From contig NC_133167.1 in NCBI RefSeq assembly GCF_040802235.1, positions 48,414,001 through 48,478,000 of the forward strand: a stretch of DNA of 64,000 bases, in the 5' to 3' direction. The notes beneath the pieces were generated by a model that was not told where the DNA came from, made no database searches, and was given only the letters and a program-made list of their open reading frames with translations. Below, one piece after another: positions 36,451-45,110 of the stretch (the stretch's first letter is position 1; each line of letters starts with the position of its first letter). This stretch comes from Manis javanica (lineage: Eukaryota; Chordata; Mammalia; Pholidota; Manidae). The translations under genes were made by a program, and so were the position numbers.

Positions 36451-39400
36451 TCAACATATCAGTCTTATAAATCACAAACTTTCTTATTAAAAACTTTTTA
36501 TCTTAAGATAATACAGTCCAACTACAGGATTATATACTCCATACTTTTATAGTATGAGTAATATTCTTAGGCTAATTGTAAGTTATATAAAATTGAAACT
36601 ACAATGAAAACTGCCCATCCCACCCCAAATAAACAATGATATAACTACAGTAATTTGAAAAACAGGGAAATAGGGAATTTTGAATAGAGCTATAAAAGTT
36701 AGGTACACAAAGCATCCAAAATTCAAACCATAGCAATGAGAGATGTTTGATATATCATGATATACAATGGATTGAAGAAGTGGTCCAGAATTTTTCCAAA
36801 TGCAGTACATAAAGCATAAATTTGAATCCTGTTTGGCTTTGTTGATCATAAATTGGATTGGTTAAGTAATTAAATTTTGGGTTTTTGAAGGTCAAAGACA
36901 TTGTTTCCCTGGCATGTTTTACTTCTACTGTTCTGTATATATTTAATAATAATATATTACTGGGCCAAATGCTTAAAGTAATTCAATTATAGTAAATGAT
37001 AATACTCAACTAGGGGAGTCATTAATCACTTTAATCTATGTCTTGCAGGCATAGGATTCTTTTTAGGGTATAGACTTTGTAATGATTTAGTTTTAGGCAA
37101 TCATGTCCAAATATAGTTAGTTTTCATAATTCATGATATTGAACAACTTTAATCAGATCTACAATAAATTTATTAGTTGGAAAATATAGCAAAGATTCAC
37201 ATATTTTAATTTGAGATTGTAAAGCTTATGATATGCTAAGTATTTGGAATGAATTAATTTTTCATTTGTTAGAATTTGTAGGTCTCAGGAGAGCCGTTGG
37301 GATGCCCTGCTCTCTGTTACTTCTCTATTCATCTTTGGCAGCAAAAAACATTTTTATAGCACTAGGAATTCTATTCCTTACTCACCTGCTTGTGATATCA
37401 TCCTCTTTATTATTATGATTATTATTTTTTGTTAGAGCCACTCTGGAGTATTGGCTTCAGGTTATTTTTCTGTTATCCCTGTTTCTCAGAGAGGTTTGAA
37501 GTAGGCATAGGCACCTCATTTCCTGGGCCTTTTAATGACCTTCCTACCTGTCTTTAGGGTCAAGGAGGGGTAGGGGCAGGATCACGTGCATTAAATGTCT
37601 GCATCTACTTGGACTCTCGTTTTGCCTTTCAGTGCTAAATGTTTGAGCGAAACTAGAGTTTGGGGATATAATAAGTTGCATGGGTACATACATGCACATG
37701 GGAAGATATTTATTTGTGATTACTTTCATAGCGTTTTTGTGATTGCTGGGTGCCTTTGGGATCCCCTGTTCTTTTATTCTTTGCTTAGCCATCTCTAGGC
37801 TTCTAGTGGATTTTAAATAAATCTTCATCATAGGCATAGTTATCACCAACCAAGTGTGTTGGAGGGTATGATCCCTCAATAAAAAATGAAGAGATTCTTT
37901 TTATATGGGCAATGAAAAAAATAAATCAACTTGAGATACTGGATCAGGAATATTTACAAATATTTGCTTGGAGCATTCTAGATCTGACAGCCATATTTGC
38001 TGAGACATATTAGGAAAATATTGGTTATTTGGAGGTCTCCAGAATATAGTGTGTTTGAAGAAAATTCTTACAGCCTGGAAAGCCAAAAACTAAAAATTAA
38101 AGGTCAGTTGAAATTTTTAAACACCCAGTTTAAAAAATGTTGTCTTTAGGAAAGAAACTGGAAAGTAGAAACAGAGGTGGGAACTAGAAATAGAAGAATT
38201 AGTAATAGCATAGTGAAGTCATATTTGGGGATGTTTTGATAAAGTACTGATACAAATTTGGGAATTTATTTAAAGAACAGGCAGCATAGCAAACGTTGAA
38301 GGAAGTAGGTCTAGGTCTTGTATAATGGTTGCCTAGGATATTTGGACCCTCAGAATAGAAAGGATACCCAAGGGCAGAGAATAAGAAGCAAGAGTTGAAA
38401 AGAGACTTTAGAAAATGGAAAAGGAAGCCAAGACTTTGGAGGCAGATCTTAGAAGCATTTTAAAAACAGGTCTAATTCAGCAATCTGGGAGTCAAGTGTA
38501 AGAACCAGGAAGGAGTCTTCTGTAGCAATCAGGAGCTAGAGGCAGAAGGAATTTTCCAAGAAGGCAGTAATGACAGCAGTCTGGGGTGACAGAAATCTGT
38601 ATTAAAAAATAAATGCATGGCACACAAAAAGGAGAGGAAGCAATGGGAAGTCTGAGGAGCTCCCTCCTGTGTATGTTTTTTAGATGATTGCTTATCATTA
38701 TTGTAAAGTGTCTTTTTCAGAGAAAAGAGCAAAAGCTGTGTTTCTTAACTGAGTTGATGTAATTCAGAATTGAGGTGCAAGAACGTGAGTCAAGGGGATC
38801 ATGGAGAGAATCTCAGACACACTGGAACATGAAGCTGTGAGTGTCAGTGCTCAGAGTATTTTATTCACAAAGGAAAAAGGATTTAGAGCCCAAGTATCAA
38901 GAAAGAGCTGAAAACTTATTTTGAAACATTGGTAATCTTTATCTTCCTTTCACATCCTTTTAGTAGAAAGAATGAGAATATTACAAAAGATCTCTGTTGG
39001 AGGTTTTTGCTCAATTTTGCTTTGTTGAAGTATTATGAAGTATTAAATAAAATACTATATAATCTACTCTAGCATTTCTCCACATTTCTTTATCAAACAA
39101 AGCAACCTAAATCCCAGTGCCTGACACAAGACAAGCAAACAAAAGTGTACATGTTAAAACCTTTACAAAATGGACAACACTCTACCCCAACTCTTCATTA
39201 CACAGGCTAAATGGTGATTTTAAAATCACACTGTTGGTTTGTGTCTTCTTTTAGGAGAATATTAACATCTTAGTAAAATTCTATTAGTATCTTGGCTGCT
39301 CAGTGGACTCACACTTTGTGTGTAGCAGGAGAACAGAGCTATCTCGAAATTCCCCTCTGGCTAAATATGCTCTCTGTCTATTCCTTTGTTCTGTTTCACT

Positions 39401-41192
39401 AAAAATTGTTAAGTACTTAATTAGATAAATGATTTTAACAAGAGAAAAATTATGCTCTTAAATTGAGATTTAAATTGAGTTTAAATTAAATTAAATTATG
39501 AGTTGTCCTCCTTCCTGGTGCCGGAGAGGGAGAGACCATTACAAGTGCAACTTTCCTTTGTAAATGTGAATTCCCTTTACAAAAGAGAAATTTATACTTT
39601 GTTTTTAGAAATTTTCTGCTTCTCTTTCTCAACTGTCATCAGCTCAAAACTATCTTTATGACAAAGAGGAATATTTTGAGGTGGCATATTCTGGTTCCCC
39701 TTAATGTATTTATATAAATATGTAATTATTTTATTTATATGTATAAATATACACATATATGCTATAATTATAATATGTATCTATGCTATCTGCCTACAGC
39801 AAAATTCTTCTGAAACATAAGAAAATAAATGATTAAATATTTATCCTATTCAAGGTTATTATTATTATTTTTTTTTCGTAGAGACTTTAAGAACTTTAGG
39901 ATAGGTTTTGTCAAGACAAAAATTGCACTGGGCAAAGATACACAGGCAAAGGACATTATTCAAGTCTATGGCAATAGAGGAGGGAGAGCAGAACTAAATC
40001 TGAAGTCAACTCCACTGAAGCAAATGGCAGGATTTTTAAGCACTGAGATAAACTAGTGGAAAAGTACTGGAGGATGCGGGTGAGGGGGGGAGGTTGATCA
40101 ATGGAACATGTTGAGCAAATTCAGTCATTTCCTGGGTTTGCAAATATTTTTTTCTCTGTGATTGAGCCATCTCTGTTAGCTAATTGGTGCTTGTCAAGTA
40201 AGTTAGGCTCCTACCTCCTAGAGGCTGAGAGACAGGAGAGCTGCTCTCTTCATCAGTAATTACATTCCAAAAGGATGGCTCCCAGGTCCTTGAGAAAGGT
40301 ATTCCTCGATTACAAAACTGACAAGAGGACTTTAAGAAGATTTACATCTCAGAGGAGCAGAGAAGGAATTTATAAGTACAAGTTTTCTAAATAAAATACT
40401 TAAGAAAGACCAGGATCTAGAGTCAGGAAGAAGCCTGTCTAAAGTTTGTCAAGCTGAGAGGATTGTTATGGTCTTTTCAGTGCATTTATTTGATTAGAAC
40501 TCTCTGCTTATAAACCTGAAGTTCCTAATTATACAGACAATACTTAGATACTGAAGAAAAAATATGATGGTGTTTTATGTTCAATAATTTTTTTCCCTGT
40601 GCTGGACTAGATGATATAAAATGTAATCAAGCGATAATTAGTGATAATACAGCTAAAAAAGGATCACTTTATGTGGGCGCTTTTTTTGTAGTAAATTTTT
40701 TTTTAGATCACACCTACCATGAGGTTTTGAACAGTAGTTGTTGAGGGCATTTTCTTTGCCTTTCTAATTTTTTGAGAATTTCTTTTCCAATTTTCATCAA
40801 TTAAAAATCTTTTTTTTGCATGTAGTTTAATTCCTTTCTAGTTGTCATTGAAATAAATAGGTTACTTTGATGTGAGAACTATTGAGTTTCCTTTTATTAA
40901 CCTATACAGATGGATTTAGCTAAGACCTAAGTTCTGAATTCTCTGAGCTTTTCAAACTCTGCTTCCCAATATCCAGTGATAGCACATTACTTTTATAATC
41001 TTTGTCCTTGGCAGGAGTGGTATGCAGCATTTACTCTATTTTTAATAGACAAGAAACATTTTCAGTGCCTTAGTCTCATTGTTCTGTTTTGTTTTACTCA
41101 GTCTTGTTTTAACAGTTTTTTCATTCTCCTCCACTCCAAGTCTATAACAAGAGTTAATTATTAATAAATGAGTACATCTGAATCTTGTTGGG
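36451..41192. other. Unassigned AT-rich DNA
   Basis: No convincing gene. Open frames of 61-111 codons (such as 37544-37879 minus and 39829-40056 plus) lack motifs. The segment at about 40260-40400 ('gactttaagaagatttacatctcagagg...aatttataagtacaagttttc') resembles 42040-42115 ('ttttaagaagacttacatacatctcaaag...gatttataatttcaagtcttc'). The two are probably copies of one unnamed repeat. Confidence 0.4.
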
Positions 41193-41362
41193 TGTAAGTC
41201 TGGAGAAAGGAAATCCTGGGGCAAAATACCTCTAAAAACCCAAATCAAAGGGAGAAATAAAGTTTAAAACCCGTTTATTGCTTACAAAACTGCAGTCAGG
41301 CCCATCTCTCTCACCTGCTCAAGCAGCAACAACCCCAGCCTTCCCCCTCACCTCTAAGGTAC
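41193..41362 (-). mobile_element. LTR end fragment (family C), minus
   Basis: This 170-bp piece is the reverse complement of 41792-41964: polyadenylation region and U5, ending 'gacttaca' on the minus strand, with 'gcaataaacgggttttaaactttatttctccctttga' on the coding strand. The U3 part is missing. The remaining left flank is unrelated. Confidence 0.75.
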
Positions 41363-41559
41363 ACAGTGAATCCTCTTCACAAACTGTAGAAAAGGATGGA
41401 GCATAGAATCATTAAACCAGCCTGATGTGTATTGTGGGCAATATGCTAAAGAGGTTTCAAAGGCAAAAAGAAATCCTACTCTTTATATAGGCAGCAAGTA
41501 TAATCCATTACAGATATATCCAAGGAAAAATAAAACTATTTTTTTGACAAGTAGTTAAG

Positions 41560-41964
41560 TGACACCTCAGAGCCAGGTACCAAGGCTGAACTGCCACAGA
41601 GACAGGGAGGGTGCTGTGGGTAAAATTGTAGTATTTCCAGAATATCTCACCTGGCTTTGGTACATCTGCATATCAATAGGGGTTCAGAGGTGTAAACTAG
41701 TAGGCTTTAGTGCATTTGCATCTTTCCTCAGGGGTGGAGAAGTTCATCTCCATATCAGTGGGTGATTACCTGGGCAACAGAGGGCTTATCGGTACCTGAG
41801 AGGTAGGGGGAGGCCCGGGGTCGTGGCTGCTTGAGCAGGAGAGAGAGATGGTCTGGACTGCAGTTTTGTAAGCAATAAACGGGTTTTAAACTTTATTTCT
41901 CCCTTTGACTGATTTTGGTTTTTAGAGGTACTTTGCCACGGGATTTCCTTTTCCCGGACTTACA
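41560..41964 (+). mobile_element. LTR, family C, plus orientation
   Basis: An LTR-like unit of about 405 bp, TGACACC...TTACA, with AATAAA in 'gtaagcaataaacggg' (about 41870). A third copy lies in minus orientation at 58776-59075 ('gggagaaataaagtttaaaacccatttattgcttacaaactgcagtc' and 'gccaggtgagatattctggaaatattacaattttaccca'). No target duplication was found for it. Confidence 0.65.
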
Positions 41965-42146
41965 GGTGTCATCTCACCGATGCTCCCATTGCAAGGGATG
42001 GCTCTGAGGACTCTGAGAGACACAGGATACTAAACTGGCAAAGGCCCAATTAGCTTTTAAGAAGACTTACATACATCTCAAAGACACAGAGATTTATAAT
42101 TTCAAGTCTTCGAAAAGCTAAAGACAAGGGAAGAGTGAGGAAAAGT

Positions 42147-42395
42147 TGAAGGGTCCCCACCAGTAAGATGGCAAACTTCCGGCTTCTCTTCGGGGTCTTC
42201 AGTTCCCGCCGGCGCCACCTGAAGCCCAATCACCTCTCGCCCCCCTCCCAATCCCAGCACCTAGCCAACAGCCACCAGCCCCATAGAAGTGATACCTCAA
42301 TCAATTCATGCCCCCTCCTATATAACCCAGCACCTTTCCCTAATAAAGCGGAACTCTCCGGTGAACTGCTGCTATGTGTCGCTCCTTTCCTTTCA
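42147..42395 (+). repeat. Outer ERV 5' LTR
   Basis: 249 bp, TGAAGG...TTTCA. A TATA box TATATAA lies at 42319-42325 and AATAAA at 42342-42347, only about 17 bp after it. With the usual TATA-to-start spacing, the AATAAA falls at or just upstream of the RNA start. It would then be present in full only at the 3' end of the genomic RNA. The LTR is short for the class. Downstream 'gctatgtgtcgctcc' supplies the GT-rich element expected after a cleavage site. Confidence 0.95.
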
Positions 42396-42396
42396 T

Positions 42397-42414
42397 TGGT
42401 GCCGAAACCCAGGA
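42397..42414 (+). promoter_or_regulatory. Primer binding site, tRNA-Phe type
   Basis: One base after the LTR lies TGGTGCCGAAACCCAGGA. It is complementary to the 3' end of tRNA-Phe with one mismatch (A for G at position 15). This primer type is used by HERV-F-like class I ERVs. Confidence 0.9.
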
Positions 42415-42545
42415 GATGGGACACCCCAACTGGGCCCCGTCTTCCCTGCGACACCAGCAGCAGCTTGCCCTCGTCCTCTTTTTCCGGCGCTGGCTCATAA
42501 CACTCACCACTCCTCTCTAGCCTTTAGGTAAGTTTTCCCCCCAGA

Positions 42546-43090
42546 GTGGGCCACTCTTCCCCGAGCTATCGCAGTGCCATTGACCGTGATCGTCCGGCAA
42601 GGCCCTGACGCTCGGGGATGAGGAGGGAACGCTCCCCGCCTCAGGCCTTCACGGCTGCGGCGGACCCTCAGGCCCCTCCTCCAACAGCCGTAAATCCCCG
42701 CCTCAAGCCTTTTACGGCTGCGGCGGACGCTCAGGCCCCTCCTCCGACAGTCAAACGCATTCACCATCCTTTCCATCAGTGCTGAAAGTTTTTAAGCAAA
42801 ATTTCCCCGGGGTGGGCCACTCTTCCCCGAGCTATCGCAGTGCCATTGACCGTGATCATCCGGCAAGGCCCTGACGCTAGGGGATGAGGATGGAACTCTC
42901 CCCGCCTCAGGCCTTCACGGCTGCGGCGGACCCTCAGGCCCCTCCCCAAACAGCCATAAATCCCCGCCCCAAGCCTTTACGGCTGCGGCGGACGCTCAGG
43001 CCACTCCTCCGACAGTCATAAATCTCTGCCTCAAGCCTTTACGGCTGCGGCCGACTCTCAGGCACCCCCCTCCAACAGCTATAAATGAGG
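42546..43090 (+). repeat. GC-rich tandem repeats in ERV leader
   Basis: A 266-bp unit beginning 'gtgggccactcttccccgagc' occurs twice (starts 42546 and 42812). Inside it a 62-63-bp subunit centred on 'acggctgcggcgga' occurs five times (starts of 'acggctg' at 42651, 42714, 42917, 42979 and 43041). The block is CpG-rich in an AT-rich neighbourhood. Its position between primer site and gag is where retroviruses keep the packaging signal. Any function is inference. Confidence 0.9.
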
Positions 43091-43369
43091 TGACTCCTTT
43101 GTGGATGAGAACGCTCCCTTTCCCCCCCCTCCTCCTTCTGCTCCGTCCTCTGAAAACGCCTAGCGCTAGGTACCTCGTGACTCCGGCACTCTGCCTTCTT
43201 AGGGAAGTCTGGGTGACGACCCACACTTCCCAAGAAATTCCGACTCGTATACGAGTTTCCGCAGACCACCAAGGATCATCGGGGACGCCCTTTGTCTCCT
43301 TGTGGTCTGCTTCCAGTCCGAGGATCTCCGTTCGTCTTCCCCTGTTTGTCTCCTTCTCTGTCCTTTACC

Positions 43370-43554
43370 ATGGGAGCCTCCTCATCCCTCCCTGAAAGTT
43401 CACCTCTTGAATGCCTGCTTAAGCATCTGGCTACCCTCTCCCTGATGCCTGATATAAAACCAAAACTTCTCCGTAAATATTGATCCCAAGATTGGCCGAC
43501 ATACCCCCTAGACAATAAAAACCAATGGCTCGCAGGGGGAACTCTTGATCCTAT
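43370..43554 (+). pseudogene. gag: Outer ERV gag, matrix start (interrupted)
   Basis: The ATG at 43370 begins MGASSSLPES, a myristoylation-type N-terminus (Met-Gly) expected for retroviral matrix. The frame closes at TGA 43481-43483. Matching coding text (NKNQWLAGG and on) continues to 43554, where the minus-strand ERV is inserted. Gag text resumes at 49078 in phase once the insert and one copy of CTAT are ignored. Matrix would target Gag to the membrane. The stop plus the 5.5-kb insertion make it non-functional. Confidence 0.75.
43551..43554. repeat. Target duplication CTAT (left)
   Basis: 4-bp duplication matching 49074-49077, on both sides of the nested ERV. The size is that of gammaretroviral integration. 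Confidence 0.9.
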
Positions 43555-44076
43555 TGTTGGATTCCCCTGAGGAAGGCGCCGCCCCAAATCACTCACCAAA
43601 GACGTTTCTTGATGCAACAAGCAAGAGGAATTTATTCGGAAGCCAACTAGTTGGGGTCCAAGTCAGCCCGTCCACCAGGTCTCAACGAGGACCCTGAGTA
43701 CTTACAACTAAGTGGTTATATAGGATTTTCTGAGGCATTCAGCCCTAGAGATTTACCATGGTTACAGATTATGTTGTAGTAACAAGATAACAATACTACA
43801 TAGCAAGATAACAATACTACAAAGGCAGTAATTTTTCAAACCTACGATTTCTGGGTTAGTGCCACGTCCTGGGGGTGTAGCAAGGTAGGGTCAGCTTTTA
43901 TGCTTAACTAACCGAAAGGTTAGCGCTGCCAGCAGTCATGATTGATTAACTTGTTTTTCCAGAGGAGTTACCTGGTTTCAGTTGTTCCCTCTGAGTCATA
44001 TATCAGAATGGCTTTTTGGGCTTCAAGATGGCCACTCTTAAGCTAACTTATTTCTCAGGGAGGTTGGGGTCCTACA
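43555..44076 (-). repeat. Nested ERV 3' LTR
   Basis: 522 bp, TGTAGG...CCAACA on the minus strand. The TATA box TATATAA corresponds to plus 43716-43722, and the AATAAA signal to plus 43631-43636, about 85 bp downstream, the usual gammaretroviral layout with R between. U3 holds an 18-bp sequence twice with 21-bp spacing (plus 43783 and 43804, 'caagataacaatactaca'), an enhancer-like direct repeat. Confidence 0.95.
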
Positions 44077-44092
44077 TTCCCCACTTCTTTTT
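44077..44092 (-). promoter_or_regulatory. Nested ERV polypurine tract
   Basis: The minus strand reads AAAAAGAAGTGGGGAA directly before the 3' LTR. This is the purine run that primes plus-strand DNA synthesis. Confidence 0.9.
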
Positions 44093-44105
44093 CTGAACAT
44101 TCTAA

Positions 44106-44501
44106 TCATGGAATGTTGGTTTCTTCTTGTTGTGTGAGGGTATGATACTGTTGTCTCAGCATTAGCACCTGCACAGCACTTACTCTTTCTCTAATAAAGG
44201 TTATTACTCGATTTAAAATGCAGGGACTTAAGGTGAGGAGCAATATTAAAATAAGCAGGGGTCCTGCCAAAGTGGATATTAGAGTTGTAAGCCATGGGGA
44301 TCTAGAAAACCAGGATTCAAACAGGCTCTGGTTAGCTTCTCGTTCTCGCTTTCGCTGATTTAATCTTTCTCTTAATTTAGACATTGAGTCTCTTACTACT
44401 CCAGTATGGTCTGCATAGAAGCAGCACTCTTCCTTTAGAGGTGCACACAATCTACTTTCTTTTAGAAATAGTAAATCTAACTCTCGTCTATTTTGTAGCA
44501 C
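44106..44501 (-). pseudogene. env: Nested ERV env TM, C-terminal part
   Basis: An open frame of 131 codons on the minus strand covers the second half of the gammaretroviral transmembrane subunit. It starts just before the conserved [14 protein letters not shown] segment (the immunosuppressive-type heptad region). A CX6CC motif (CAPLKEECC, plus 44421-44445) follows, then a helical region and a membrane span ([18 protein letters not shown]). The cytoplasmic tail holds YHTL and ends 14 bp before the polypurine tract. All parts after the frameshift near 44505 are intact. TM mediates membrane fusion in functional viruses, but here SU is gone. Confidence 0.9.
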
Positions 44502-44505
44502 TACT

Positions 44506-44880
44506 TCAGAGAGAGGTTAGGGACTTTTCAAGTTTAGAAATAGACTGTTCTATAGTTCTCAAATCTTCACCGATAGCTATTCTTAGTCCTTCATAATGTT
44601 GGTTTCCTTGTATAATTGCAGCTGCCCCTGGTCCTACTCCGGCTGCGACTCCTACTCTTAGTAATACAGCTAGAGTGAGTGAGACTGGCTCTCTTTTATA
44701 CCTTAGTTTAGGTTCTAATTCTGCCACGAATGATAAGTCATCATGATACATTAGTCTGGGTACTAACTGGACCATGATACAGAAATCATGGGAGGAGTTG
44801 AAGGCAGAAGTAGAGACACATGGGTCACTCCAGTGTTACAAGCCCACCATCTCTTGGGAGGAGGGATTAAATACCTGTTT
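44506..44880 (-). pseudogene. env: Nested ERV env, SU end and TM start
   Basis: The minus-strand frame from about 44775 to 44506 carries the last SU residues, a furin-type site RYKR (cleavage after plus 44692) and a hydrophobic fusion-peptide region (EPVSLTLAVLL onward). The first heptad repeat follows, up to a TGA at 44506-44508. A length change in a TC run there (an indel not divisible by three) separates it from the frame at 44106-44501. SU-like text extends upstream in another frame to about 44.88 kb and then ends, so nearly all of SU is missing. Confidence 0.85.
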
Positions 44881-45110
44881 TTACCAGGGAAGGCTATGGG
44901 TATGGTCTCATTCTTTCTTCTACAGATAGAGACTCTAGCTGCTGCTAGGGAAAAGGGGCGATGACCGCTCTGGCTGCTTCGTGCTGAGAAGGGGGCGCAG
45001 TAAAGGGTGCAGCTAGGTCTCCATCACTGGTCAGTTGAGAGGGCTTCAGAAGGCTGGCGCTTCTATTCTGGGTTTCATTTTTATTACTATTTGCAGTTTT
45101 GTGGCTTCTA
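44881..45110 (-). other. Possible retroviral non-coding segment
   Basis: On the minus strand the text 'cttctcagcacgaagcagccagagcggtcatcgccccttttccct' resembles sequence found near the env/3' region of several class I ERVs. Its order relative to the env remnant is unusual and suggests recombination. The assignment is from memory of the pattern, so confidence is low. Confidence 0.35.

Noticed and set aside
37544-37879. 111-codon minus-strand frame
   Set aside because: No domain, no homologue that I recognise and no nearby promoter or splice context.
42504-43272. Arg/Gly-rich minus-strand frames of 74-90 codons
   Set aside because: They come from the GC-rich ERV leader repeats and lie on the strand opposite to the provirus.
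43276-43620. 114-codon minus-strand frame
   Set aside because: It spans the junction between outer gag and nested LTR, antisense to gag, without motifs.
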